Of a stretch of 64,000 nucleotides of DNA, positions 1 to 9,082 are shown piece by piece (position 1 is the first letter of the stretch; every line of letters begins with the position of its first letter). The stretch lies in assembly GCF_005925345.1 (NCBI RefSeq), contig NZ_SSHJ01000017.1, positions 1 through 64,000 on the forward strand. Reading direction: 5' to 3'. The position numbers and the translations under genes were made by a program. The notes under the pieces are model-generated. The model made no database searches. It had not been told where the DNA came from and saw only the letters and a program-made list of their open reading frames with translations. This stretch comes from Pedobacter ureilyticus. Lineage in GTDB: Bacteria; Bacteroidota; Bacteroidia; Sphingobacteriales; Sphingobacteriaceae.

Positions 1-240
1 TGTAAGAACCGACCTAAAGAAAACAGTTTGGCTGTATGTACTTTACAGTAAACATTCTCGCCTCGCTGCGCTTTTGTAAATGATATCTCTTTAATGAACT
101 TCCCGATCTGACCTCGCGGCGATCTATTATATGTTGCAATTCCTTACTTGTGTTTCAGCGGTCTTAATGTTCCGCATCTGTTTGGTAATTCATTGTTTCA
201 ATCTTTTTTTGTTATCGTTGTCAAACTCCGTCTGACAACT
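1..240 (-). other. Probable rRNA operon leader (16S gene off the left edge)
   Basis: No open reading frame of substance is present. The stretch lies directly downstream, on the minus strand, of three tandem strong promoters. Read on the minus strand it contains AAGTTCATTAAAGAGATATC (about 83-102), which resembles the boxA-like antitermination element in Bacteroidota 16S leaders. Tandem strong promoters followed by a long untranslated leader are typical of rRNA operons. The 16S gene itself is not in the window, so the assignment is inference; another highly expressed stable RNA or protein gene is possible. Confidence 0.5.
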
Positions 241-259
241 CCCGTTTCGTTTGGGACTG

Positions 260-289
260 CAAAGGTAGGAAACTTTTTCTTCTTTCCAA
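260..289 (-). promoter_or_regulatory. Minus-strand promoter P3 (TTG-N19-TACCTTTG)
   Basis: On the minus strand TTG (289-287), a 19-nt spacer and TACCTTTG (267-260) match the Bacteroidota sigma-ABfr consensus exactly. It is the third of three promoters with identical spacing and the closest to the leftward transcript. Confidence 0.8.
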
Positions 290-385
290 ATAAAAAATAA
301 AATATTTTTTATCTGCCTTTCTTCATCTTATCAACCTCTCCTTTCCCTCTTTCAAAACCCCGACCTCTTCCTCCGAAGCGGAGTG

Positions 386-415
386 CAAAGGTAGAAAAAC
401 TTTCCCTTCCTGCAA
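386..415 (-). promoter_or_regulatory. Minus-strand promoter P2 (TTG-N19-TACCTTTG)
   Basis: TTG (415-413), a 19-nt spacer and TACCTTTG (393-386) on the minus strand. The sequence just downstream contains the small palindrome CTCCGCTTCGGAG, which also occurs downstream of P1, so P1 and P2 look like a duplicated promoter cassette. Confidence 0.8.
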
Positions 416-488
416 GAAAAAAATAAAACTTTTTTCTTTCCAGTTTGTCCTAGCTTTTCATCCGTCCCCCTTCCTCCGAAGCGGAGTG

Positions 489-518
489 CAAAGGTAGAAA
501 AAAATTATCCCTGCGCAA
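489..518 (-). promoter_or_regulatory. Minus-strand promoter P1 (TTG-N19-TACCTTTG)
   Basis: TTG (518-516), a 19-nt spacer and TACCTTTG (496-489) on the minus strand. It is the most upstream of the three, and shares about 30 bp of near-identical sequence with the P2 region (471-503 against 368-401). Confidence 0.8.
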
Positions 519-539
519 TACAAACAGCGCTTTTTATTG

Positions 540-1137
540 CCGATAGCCCTATAAACTACTGGAAGACAAAGAGAAAAAATGGAATGGCTTTGTAAAAAAC
601 GGACGCTAGGTGCAAGAAGTTTATCGGGGATGGCTTTTTGAAGTATATATAGGAGCATATATTGTGCTTTTTTAACCGCAAAGAAAACGGAGAAACGCAA
701 AGGACGCAAAGATACTTGTACCAAATTGTTGCTAGAGTATGGTTTGCCATCTATTACCTACCCAAATATCCATGCATTGATTTTTGCAAGGTAGATCCTG
801 AAATAGTTTTATGGCAGCTGTCTGCTTCAATAAAGGCCGGGATGAAGGACAGATGCTATATCGCTGGAAAAAAGCTCCGCGGGACTTTTCGGGAGCTCCA
901 AAAGCCCTGCGGCAAAAAGACAGCGGTTGGGAAGTTTTGCAAACGACTGGTAGCTGAGTAACGTGTTACCGTTTGGCCAGGGGCAATGCCTTCGTAAAAT
1001 AAACCCGATGGAAATGGAAAGCCCGCAAGCGAGGTACGAGTGCGGACTTGGAAGGAACAGCGGGGCTGGCCCTGGTATAGTAGCAGCAATTTTGATTTTC
1101 TAATTAATTGGCTATAGGTGAAAGAAGCCGTTTTGTT
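540..1137. other. Intergenic gap with repeat fragments
   Basis: I see no convincing gene here. It holds a copy of the ACGCAAAG-type direct-repeat text found in other gaps (about 676-712, repeated loosely at 23128-23180) and a dispersed repeat at 1001-1073 described separately. A 99-codon plus-strand frame (662-961) has no ribosome binding site, domain or neighbour support. Confidence 0.5.
1001..1073 (+). repeat. Dispersed repeat, copy 1 (CCCGAT...AGCGGGG ends)
   Basis: The unit begins AAACCCGATGGAAATGGAAA and ends AACAGCGGGGCTGGCCCT. Its centre is a hairpin pairing CCCGCAAGCGAGG with the later CGAGTGCGGACTT segment. A second copy with the same centre lies inverted at 22940-23007, and a third with the same ends but a different centre at 36647-36793. 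Outer sequences CCAGGG (976-981) and CCCTGG (1070-1075) could also pair. Confidence 0.7.
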
Positions 1138-3501
1138 CTAACTGAAGACAATGGTAAAAGTACTTCCCTCTCCTACTTTACTTTCTACATCTATACGATC
1201 TCCCATTGCTTCGATTTGGTTTTTGGTAATAAACAAGCCAAAACCGCGGGCATCGCTATTTCCGTGAAAGGTTTGGTTTAGGCCAAACAACTTATCTTTA
1301 TTTTTTGACAAATCTATACCTACGCCATTATCTTTGATACGGAGGATACTGCCGCCGCCAATAGATTCTCCTGTAATTTCTATTACAGGTTTGCGCAGCG
1401 CATGGCTATAACGCAGAGCGTTTGAAATAAGATTAAGGAGCACACTTTCTAAATAAGCTTTATTAAAGTAAACAAAAATATCATTTGGGACATTTATAAT
1501 TAGTTGTGCCTTTTTACTCAAGATTTGTGTTTCCTGTATTTGCAAGGCATTGTTTACATATTCTGATAAATTTAAGGGCTCCTTTATCAAATCCATGCTA
1601 GATTGGATATTGACAATATTATTGAGATTGTACAAGGTATCGTTAAGGCTTGTTACTACTTTACGCAACAACTTGATCATTTCGCTCCTTTCGTCTTCTG
1701 TTTCGGCATTGCTAATTAAGGAGCTGATGCCGTCTATGTTACTCGCATGTGAACGCAGGTTATGAGAAACGATGTAAGAGAAGTTGAGCAACCGTTTGTT
1801 CTGTTCATTGACCAGTTCGTAAGATTTATGCAAGGTTTCTTCCGCCTTTTTAACTTGGGTGATATCCATCATAATACCTCGAAGTTTTTCTGGTGATTCG
1901 AGGCTGGGTTCTACAGTTAGGCTGTCACGAATCCAAACTATGGAACCATCTTTGGCTATCATCCTATATTCGTACTCGTGATGCTTTCTCAAAAAAAGTT
2001 CATTATCGAGATAGGTTATTACTCTTTCTTTATCCTCATGATGTAGCTTATCTAAGAAGAAACCTACCTCCGAACTCCACTCGTCTTGGGTATATCCTAA
2101 AATATCATATACTTTACGGCTTACAAATACATTTGCAAAGTTTTCTTTAACAGATGCTTCCCAAACAATGCCTTCTATAGAATTGATGAGCTCTTCTGCG
2201 TATTTTTTGGCCTCTATAAGCTGTTCTTCGTAGGCAATTTGAGTGGTAATATCTTCTATTATAACGATATGTTGGCTTGGTTTCTCTCCATATTCCCACA
2301 ACGGACTTACAATGGCATTGGCCCATATCACCTGTTGGTCTTTATTGATATAACGCCGCACGGATGAAAACTGGCGGATTTCGTTACTGCGCAAGCGCTT
2401 AAAATTGTGTGCATCTAAAGCCAAGTCATCAGTATGGATTAATGATTTAATTTTTTTATTGGTTAGCTCTTGCTCGGTATAGCCTAGCAGTTTACATAGA
2501 AAAGCATTGGCCTCTAAAAATTCGCCAGTAATAGAGTTAATTCGGCCTATACCGATGGCTGCATTATCGAAAATGGTTTTATATTTATTGCCAGCAACAA
2601 GCAACATATCTGTTTGCTTATGCACTACTGTAAATAATTGAGCCTGTTTATGGAGTAGTGTCCACAGAAGATAACTCGAAAGCATGGTTACCAGTAAGCC
2701 AAAAAGTATAAGCGAACCCAGTTGGTAGTCTGCATAAACCGCCCTAGTATCGGCAAGATAGATCTTCCAATCTCCCTCTTCCACAATTTTAGTTTGGTAG
2801 GTGTTTTTGAGGTAATTATCTTGCCCTGGTATAAAAAACTCTTCTTGGTTGGTTAGAGGGTTTATTTTAGCAAACTGAAAACGGTAGTGACTAGATTTTT
2901 TATTTTCTATACCTGCAATTCTGAATAATTGATCTAACTTAATAACTACCGCAGAAAAGCCCCAAAATTTGTTATCTACAAATAATGGTAGACGGCCTAT
3001 CACACCTTTTCCGCCTTGAACCAAAACTACTGGACCTTGAAAATACATTTTTCGAAGCCGTATAGCCTTTCTTGCTTCAATAGCATTAAAAACACTAAGC
3101 TTAAAAAGATCTAAACCTATAGCAGCCTCGTTTCCTTTTAAGGGATACATATATTTAATGATACCATTTGGCACCAATTGCACGCCTTGTAAAGATGGAT
3201 TGGCCTTCATAATTTCGGCTGCCACCTTCTCGAAATTACGTGGTTTGCCACTTTGATCTAAGGTTAGCGCTACGGTTATGGCTATATTTTGGCTGTTTTT
3301 TAACAACTGATCTAAGCGTTCCTTTGCATTTTCTAGTACCTCATTAAGATCTCTCTCCCTATTTTCTTTAATTATTTGATAACGTTGCTGCGCTATTAAT
3401 GAGATAATGCCAATTAAAGTAAGCAGAAATATAAAGGTAGTGAGCTTAGGGTTTAATATAAACCAATTTGATTTGATAGGTTGCTTAAAGCTTGTAGGCA
3501 T
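1138..3501 (-). CDS. CHASE/PAS-domain sensor histidine kinase
   Basis: Membrane sensor kinase of a two-component system. A first membrane helix (about 20-38) and a second (about 262-285) bracket a periplasmic region with the composition and spacing of a CHASE sensor domain. Two cytoplasmic PAS domains follow (about 305-425 and 435-555), the first starting at YKTIFDNAAIGIGRI. The HisKA region has SHNLR with the phospho-accepting His near 580. The ATPase domain has the N box NLISNALRY (near 690), DNGVGID (near 724) and the ARGFGLFI lid. There is no receiver domain and no response regulator next to it, so the partner is encoded elsewhere. It is monocistronic. A TAAGTTTG -7 element lies at 3540-3533 without a clear TTG. 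The ligand cannot be read from the sequence. Confidence 0.9.
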   Translation of the reverse strand: MPTSFKQPIKSNWFILNPKLTTFIFLLTLIGIISLIAQQRYQIIKENRERDLNEVLENAKERLDQLLKNSQNIAITVALTLDQSGKPRNFEKVAAEIMKANPSLQGVQLVPNGIIKYMYPLKGNEAAIGLDLFKLSVFNAIEARKAIRLRKMYFQGPVVLVQGGKGVIGRLPLFVDNKFWGFSAVVIKLDQLFRIAGIENKKSSHYRFQFAKINPLTNQEEFFIPGQDNYLKNTYQTKIVEEGDWKIYLADTRAVYADYQLGSLILFGLLVTMLSSYLLWTLLHKQAQLFTVVHKQTDMLLVAGNKYKTIFDNAAIGIGRINSITGEFLEANAFLCKLLGYTEQELTNKKIKSLIHTDDLALDAHNFKRLRSNEIRQFSSVRRYINKDQQVIWANAIVSPLWEYGEKPSQHIVIIEDITTQIAYEEQLIEAKKYAEELINSIEGIVWEASVKENFANVFVSRKVYDILGYTQDEWSSEVGFFLDKLHHEDKERVITYLDNELFLRKHHEYEYRMIAKDGSIVWIRDSLTVEPSLESPEKLRGIMMDITQVKKAEETLHKSYELVNEQNKRLLNFSYIVSHNLRSHASNIDGISSLISNAETEDERSEMIKLLRKVVTSLNDTLYNLNNIVNIQSSMDLIKEPLNLSEYVNNALQIQETQILSKKAQLIINVPNDIFVYFNKAYLESVLLNLISNALRYSHALRKPVIEITGESIGGGSILRIKDNGVGIDLSKNKDKLFGLNQTFHGNSDARGFGLFITKNQIEAMGDRIDVESKVGEGSTFTIVFS

Positions 3502-3708
3502 TGCTGTAGTAGAAGTTTGGGTTTAGTTAAGGCAAACTTAATCTTTATCTGTCAGAATAAATTGATGTTACCCATCAAAAGTAAACGCCAATAATCATTT
3601 TACCGCAAAATAAGATTAAGAAATGATTAATGGAAAGAAAAAAAAATGTAGAGCAAAAAAATAAAAAGATCAACCAATCATTTTAATTTATTAATGCAAC
3701 TTTTATGT

Positions 3709-3716
3709 TAACTTTG
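3709..3716 (+). promoter_or_regulatory. -7 promoter element TAACTTTG
   Basis: TAACTTTG fits the TAnnTTTG consensus and lies about 80 nt upstream of the sigma factor gene at 3798. No TTG sits at 17-23 nt upstream, so it may be weak or activator-dependent. Confidence 0.4.
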
Positions 3717-3797
3717 AATTATACAACCATATTAACTAACTCTTCAAACTATTTTTAAACTACTTGGATAGCTTGCATGTCCATAATTTTTTTCTGA

Positions 3798-4364
3798 ATG
3801 TCATCGTACAGCTCGTTTTCGGACGTAGAACTTGCAGAGTTATTAAAAACAGATGACTCTGCTGCTTATACTGTAATCTATAACAGGTATTTTCATACCT
3901 TATATGTACATGCTTTTCAAAAACTGAATGATAAACAAGAGGCCCAAGATGTGGTGCATGAGCTTTTTGCACAGTTATGGGCCAAACGTATGGAGATAAA
4001 TGTGCATTCTAATTTAGTTGGCTATTTGTATACGGGAATAAGAAACAAAATATTAGATCATATTTCTCGTGAGCAAGTTAGAGACAAGTATATTAACTCC
4101 TTACAGTTTTTTTTAGAGAGTAACTACAACCTTACTGATTACAGAATTAGAGAAAAACAACTTAGCGAATTGATTGATAAGGGCATTGCCGATTTACCGG
4201 AAAAAATGCGTGAAATTTTTGAGCTCAGCAGAAAAAACTCACTAAGTCATAAACAAATTGCTGCTCAGCTTAACCTATCAGAACAAACAGTAAAAAAACA
4301 GGTTAACAATGCCCTAAGGATACTTAGAACCAAATTAGGAACGATGCTTTTCTTATCGCTTTAA
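3798..4364 (+). CDS. ECF RNA polymerase sigma-70 factor (FecI-like)
   Basis: A 188-residue extracytoplasmic-function sigma factor. Region 2 covers about residues 22-90, with DVVHELFAQLWAKR in the -10 recognition and core-binding part. Region 4 (about 128-182) has the helix-turn-helix LSHKQIAAQLNLSEQTVKKQ. It belongs to the Bacteroidota group paired with FecR anti-sigma factors. The FecR gene follows after 81 nt, then SusC and SusD genes, so it very likely transcribes this locus when released. The start gives a normal N-terminus for the family. Confidence 0.92.
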   Translation: MSSYSSFSDVELAELLKTDDSAAYTVIYNRYFHTLYVHAFQKLNDKQEAQDVVHELFAQLWAKRMEINVHSNLVGYLYTGIRNKILDHISREQVRDKYINSLQFFLESNYNLTDYRIREKQLSELIDKGIADLPEKMREIFELSRKNSLSHKQIAAQLNLSEQTVKKQVNNALRILRTKLGTMLFLSL

Positions 4365-4445
4365 TTTTTTTATTTTTTTTCTACCCCCAAGCTTAACGCT
4401 GCTCGTCTTGTATTTGTATGAGGATAAACATATCCTTATTTATTT

Positions 4446-5576
4446 ATGGAAAGAACTGAAGCAGAAGATTTATTAAACAAATATGCAAACGGCAATTGCA
4501 CAGAAGAAGAATTGGCCATTTTACATACTTGGTACTTAGCGCAAGAATCTAGTCAACCCCAAATTTCGGCAGAGGAGGTAGAAATGGCCAAACAAAAGGT
4601 TTGGGATGGCCTTGCCATACATGGAGCAACTGTTACGAGAACAATTAAACTATTTCCTGTTAAGTTATTTAAACAAATTGCTGTGGCGGCAGTTGCGGTG
4701 CTCTCGCTTTATTTAGGTTATTATTTTACTCAAAGAGACCAATTGAGTTTAACACCTAAAGTAGCGAAACAAGAACAAATTTTACCGGGAGGAAATAAAG
4801 CTATACTTACCTTGGCAGACGGCACCAGCATAGATTTAAACAACATTAAAAAGGGTTTGCTTAGACATAGTAATGGTGCCGACATTGTAAAAACAGATGA
4901 CGGTAAACTTGTTTATAATAGCGTTACAGAGAAAACAGAAGCTATAGCTTGGAACACTTTGAGTGTACCCGCTGGAGGCTATTATAATGTAACTTTAAGC
5001 GATGGAACAGTGGTTTGGTTAAATGCAAAATCTAGCTTAAAATATCCAACGGAATTTAAGGGTACAGAACGTATAGTAGAGCTTGAAGGCGAAGGCTATT
5101 TTGAAGTAGCTCATAATGGAAAACAGCTTTTTAAAGTACTTACTAAACACCAAACCGTTGAAGTTTTGGGTACTCATTTCAACATTAACGCTTACCAAGA
5201 CGAGCAAAGTACAACGACTACTTTATTGGAGGGTAGTGTAAGGATTAGTGCTTCTGGAGCGCAGAAATTGTTAATACCTAACCAGCAAGCCAAATTAAGC
5301 GACGATAAAATGACTGTTAATTCATGCAAAGCAGATAATGCAATTGACTGGGTGAACAACGACTTTATTTTCGACAATGAGAACTTGAGCACTATCATGC
5401 GAAAAATATCGAGATGGTATAATGTTGAAGTATCTTACCCTAGCAATCTGAGCAATCTCCAATTTACAGGCTCTATATCCCGCAGCAAGAACATCACACA
5501 GGTGCTAAAAATAATGGAACTAACCGGAATAGTAAACTTTAAAGTAGAAGGAAGGAGGATTACCGTAATGCAATAA
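4446..5576 (+). CDS. FecR-family anti-sigma factor with DUF4974
   Basis: Inner-membrane anti-sigma factor of 376 residues. A short cytoplasmic N-terminus (about 1-75, starting EAEDLLNKYANGNCTEEE) should hold the sigma factor. One membrane helix follows (about 78-95, IAVAAVAVLSLYLGYYF). The periplasmic FecR domain (about 170-265) contains LSDGTVVWLNAKSSLKYP, and the C-terminal DUF4974 region (about 305-375) resembles the STN fold. In this family the periplasmic part is read by the STN domain of the cognate SusC/TonB receptor, encoded next. The order sigma, FecR, SusC is canonical. Confidence 0.93.
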   Translation: MERTEAEDLLNKYANGNCTEEELAILHTWYLAQESSQPQISAEEVEMAKQKVWDGLAIHGATVTRTIKLFPVKLFKQIAVAAVAVLSLYLGYYFTQRDQLSLTPKVAKQEQILPGGNKAILTLADGTSIDLNNIKKGLLRHSNGADIVKTDDGKLVYNSVTEKTEAIAWNTLSVPAGGYYNVTLSDGTVVWLNAKSSLKYPTEFKGTERIVELEGEGYFEVAHNGKQLFKVLTKHQTVEVLGTHFNINAYQDEQSTTTTLLEGSVRISASGAQKLLIPNQQAKLSDDKMTVNSCKADNAIDWVNNDFIFDNENLSTIMRKISRWYNVEVSYPSNLSNLQFTGSISRSKNITQVLKIMELTGIVNFKVEGRRITVMQ

Positions 5577-5610
5577 ATATGTACCCATGCCTGCTTAGCC
5601 AAAAAAAAAT

Positions 5611-5635
5611 CCAGTGGTGGTTGCAACACCCCTGG
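5611..5635 (+). promoter_or_regulatory. Hairpin in the leader of the SusC gene
   Basis: CCAGtGGTGgTTGCAACACCcCTGG can fold into a stem of CCAG/CTGG and GGTG/CACC around the TTGCAA palindrome. It lies between the anti-sigma and SusC genes and has no trailing T run. It may be a partial terminator or an mRNA-stability element that raises SusC relative to the regulators. Confidence 0.45.
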
Positions 5636-5704
5636 ACAAGAGTTTAGGCTACGCTCGAAAATTTTGACTTAACTAACTAACAACACCTAAACACAAACAA
5701 ATGT

Positions 5705-8700
5705 ATGAATTTTCACATGACATTTAAAAACGGTCGTGATGCCCGTTTATATGCCAGAATTCTGTTAAAATTGAAACTGACCTTAATCATCTTAACTACG
5801 GTAATTCTACAGAGCAGTGCCGCCAGCTTTGCACAAATTACTATCAATGAGAAATCAGCATCGCTGGAGAGCATTTTGCAAAAAATCAGAAAACAGAGCG
5901 GTTACGATTTCTTTTACAGCAACACGATGTTGAAAAACACGAAACCAGTGTCTATCAATGTAAAAAATGCCACTGTAGAAGAAGTTTTAAAAATCACTTT
6001 CACAAATCAACCACTTGCCTACACTATAGACCAAAAAGCTATAGTACTGCGCTATAATGTAGAACCAGAACGCATTTTTAGCTTACAAAAAACTATTGCA
6101 GGTAAAGTAGTAGACGAAAGAAGTTCGCCCATACCAGGTGCATCTATTAGGGTAAAAGGTATGCCAACCGCTCCCATAGCTGTATCAGATGCTAATGGTA
6201 ATTTCATGATTTCTGCTAAAGAAGAGCAGACCCTTATTGTAAGCTATATTGGTTATGAAACCCAAGAAGTTACGATAGCTGGCAAAAAATTGCCGCTTAC
6301 GGTTAAGCTTAGGGAAAAGGAAACAATGATGAAAGATGTAGTAATTACGGGGATGTTTGAGCGTAAAAAGGAATCTTTTACCGGAGCATCTGCATCTTTT
6401 ACTGGCGACCAGTTAAAAGCATTAGGCAACCAAAATGTTATCCAAAGCTTGAGAACTTTAGACCCATCGTTTATTCAAATTGAAAATAACGCTTTAGGAT
6501 CAAATCCTAATGTTTTACCAACAATTGAGTTAAGAGGCCAGACAAGTATTACAACTTCTACACTTAGAGATCAATTCTCGGTAGACCCTAATCAACCCTT
6601 ATTTATTTTAGATGGATTTGAAACCTCATTGAGGTATATTATCGATTTAGATATGAATACCGTAGCATCCATTTCAATACTAAAAGATGCTGCATCAACA
6701 GCTATTTACGGCTCAAGAGCAGCTAATGGAGTAATCGTTGTTGAAACTAAAAAGCCTTTACCCGGAAAGCTAAGGGTAAGTTATACATCGGATCTCAAGA
6801 TTGAAATGCCAGATTTATCATCGTATAATATGATGAATGCAAGCGAGAAATTGGAATTTGAAAGATTAGCGGGTCGTTATAAAGAGTTTAACAATATAGT
6901 AACAAGACAGTTAGTACTGGACGAGGTGTACAATAATCGCTTAAAAAATGTACTGAGAGGTGTTGATACTTATTGGTTAAGCCAACCTTTGCAAACAGGG
7001 TTTTCGCAAAGGCATTCTGTGAATGTATCTGGTGGCGACAATACCATTCGCTATGATTTAGGAGCTAACATTAAAAGCAACAACGCCGCAATGATTGGGG
7101 AAAAGCGACGAGATTGGGGTGCAAATTTAAATTTAACGTACAGATCGGGCATACTAAATTTCGGAAATAGAACCTACATCAGTGGTGCTGATGCAGCTGC
7201 ATCACCTTATGGAAGTTACTCAACATGGGCAAGAACCAATCCTTACTATGAATTGCTTCCAGCGAGTGAGAAATACCTTGAAGTATCTATTTCTCCAACT
7301 TTATATGCAGATGATCTTGATGGAAGTACCAATGAGTTAATACCTAACCCGCTTTATAATGCATCTTTAAATAGTTTCGATAAAACATCATATTTTAACT
7401 TGACCAACAATTTTCAGGCTGTAGCAGATTTTACACGTTCATTAAAACTTCAGCTAAATGCACAGATTACCAAAAATAATACTGAAGCTACCAAATTCTT
7501 ATCGCCTTTAAATACTGCTTATGATGACATAACTGATCCAACGCTAAGGGGTAGCTATACCTATTCAAAACAATCTGCCTTAGGTTACAATGTAAATTTA
7601 AACTTAGGATATACTAATACCCTCGCACAAAAACACATTTTAACAGGAAATTTGAGAGCAGAGATTAGCCAAAATAATCAGTCGTTGAACGGGTATACCG
7701 CAGTAGGTTTCCCTAGTGCTAGCAACGGCAACCCGGCTTTTGCCTATGGTTTTGCTAGTGGTTCAACACCAACTGCAGCTAACTCCTTAACTCGCCGTAA
7801 CTCACTTATTGGCTCTTTTAACTATTCGTACGATTTTCGTTACAACTTAGATCTAAGTGCGAGTATTGACGGAAGTACTGCTTTTGGATCTAACAAGCGC
7901 TATAAACCCTACTACGCAGCAGGTATTAGCTGGAATATAAATAAAGAAGATTTTTTTAAAACAGTGACCTGGATAGATCTTTTGAAACTCAGGGGAAATA
8001 TTGGGATAAATGGCAATCAAAATTTCGGTAATGTGAGTCAATCCGTTTATAACTATTATTCTAGTATTAATAGCATGGGGCAAGGTGTTTATCTCTCTGC
8101 ACTAGGGGCTCCCGACTTAGAGTGGCAAACTACACAGCAAATCAGTTTAGGTTTGGATGCCAAAATGTTTAAAAACAAACTAAGTTTACAACTTAATGCC
8201 TACAGAAAATATACTGATCCATTGGTAATTGCCATTACGCTTCCTTCATCAACAGGGCTAAATAATTATCCATTTAATGCGGGTACTTCGACCAATAAAG
8301 GTTTAGAGGCTATCGTCAATTTCTCGCCAATTTATAACCCAGGATCATTTATATGGACCGTTGGATTGACAGGAAGCGTACTTAGTCAAAAATATGGCAA
8401 CTTTGATAATAAGCTTTCGTCATTAAATACGGAGCTAAGAAATAGCAATTCCTTGACGAGATATAGAGATGGCTATAGCTCGTATGACTTATGGGCAGTG
8501 CCTTCCATAGGTATTGATCCTGCAACAGGTCGAGAAGTATTTGTTAAACAAAATGGACAATATACCTTCGACTACGATACAAATGACCAGGCAGTTGTAG
8601 GTTCTTCTAGGCCCAATGCAGAAGGCGTAATAAGCACATCCGTAAACTACAAGGGGTTTACGTTTGGCGCATTTGTTAGATACATTTGGCATAAAGATCA

Positions 8701-9076
8701 ATTTAACAGCGCCTTATATGAAAAAGTTGAAAATATTTCTTACGAAGCGCTACGATACAATCAAGATCGAAGAGCGCTATATGAGCGATGGCGAAATCCT
8801 GGAGATATTTCAGAATTTAAGAGTATTTCTGTAACCTCAACTACTCCAATTTCGTCGAGATTTATCCAAACCGAAAATTCATTTAGTGGAGAATCAATAA
8901 ATCTTGGATACGAATTCAAGAACAAATCTTGGTTAGATAAGTACGGTATTTCTACACTCACTTTAAATGCATATTCAAACGATCTTTTCTACGCATCTAC
9001 AGTATTGAGAGAAAGAGGTATCGACTACCCTTACACAAGGTCGGTATCAATGAGTGTTAGAGTTACTTTTAAATAA
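5705..9076 (+). CDS. SusC/RagA-family TonB-dependent receptor with STN domain
   Basis: Outer-membrane TonB-linked transporter of 1123 residues. An N-terminal signal helix (about 18-42) ends before a secretin/TonB short N-terminal domain (about 48-115), whose presence marks a signal-transducing receptor. Next come a carboxypeptidase-D-like beta sandwich (about 130-210, GKVVDERSSPIPGASIRVKG), the plug (about 220-340, with DPNQPLFILDGFE and SILKDAASTAIYGSRAANG, the SusC signature) and a large beta barrel ending in VRVTFK. It forms the importer with the SusD lipoprotein 6 nt downstream. The imported substrate is unknown; no glycan-degrading enzyme is encoded nearby. ATG 5705 gives a long but family-typical N-terminus; a Met a few codons later (MTFKNG) is possible. 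Confidence 0.95.
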   Translation: MNFHMTFKNGRDARLYARILLKLKLTLIILTTVILQSSAASFAQITINEKSASLESILQKIRKQSGYDFFYSNTMLKNTKPVSINVKNATVEEVLKITFTNQPLAYTIDQKAIVLRYNVEPERIFSLQKTIAGKVVDERSSPIPGASIRVKGMPTAPIAVSDANGNFMISAKEEQTLIVSYIGYETQEVTIAGKKLPLTVKLREKETMMKDVVITGMFERKKESFTGASASFTGDQLKALGNQNVIQSLRTLDPSFIQIENNALGSNPNVLPTIELRGQTSITTSTLRDQFSVDPNQPLFILDGFETSLRYIIDLDMNTVASISILKDAASTAIYGSRAANGVIVVETKKPLPGKLRVSYTSDLKIEMPDLSSYNMMNASEKLEFERLAGRYKEFNNIVTRQLVLDEVYNNRLKNVLRGVDTYWLSQPLQTGFSQRHSVNVSGGDNTIRYDLGANIKSNNAAMIGEKRRDWGANLNLTYRSGILNFGNRTYISGADAAASPYGSYSTWARTNPYYELLPASEKYLEVSISPTLYADDLDGSTNELIPNPLYNASLNSFDKTSYFNLTNNFQAVADFTRSLKLQLNAQITKNNTEATKFLSPLNTAYDDITDPTLRGSYTYSKQSALGYNVNLNLGYTNTLAQKHILTGNLRAEISQNNQSLNGYTAVGFPSASNGNPAFAYGFASGSTPTAANSLTRRNSLIGSFNYSYDFRYNLDLSASIDGSTAFGSNKRYKPYYAAGISWNINKEDFFKTVTWIDLLKLRGNIGINGNQNFGNVSQSVYNYYSSINSMGQGVYLSALGAPDLEWQTTQQISLGLDAKMFKNKLSLQLNAYRKYTDPLVIAITLPSSTGLNNYPFNAGTSTNKGLEAIVNFSPIYNPGSFIWTVGLTGSVLSQKYGNFDNKLSSLNTELRNSNSLTRYRDGYSSYDLWAVPSIGIDPATGREVFVKQNGQYTFDYDTNDQAVVGSSRPNAEGVISTSVNYKGFTFGAFVRYIWHKDQFNSALYEKVENISYEALRYNQDRRALYERWRNPGDISEFKSISVTSTTPISSRFIQTENSFSGESINLGYEFKNKSWLDKYGISTLTLNAYSNDLFYASTVLRERGIDYPYTRSVSMSVRVTFK

Positions 9077-9082
9077 AGCAAT

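Noticed and set aside
1..240. rRNA gene
   Set aside because: No 16S core sequence is present; only promoters and a leader-like stretch can be supported.
662..961. 99-codon plus-strand frame in the left gap
   Set aside because: No ribosome binding site, no domain, odd composition, and it crosses repeat text; probably chance.
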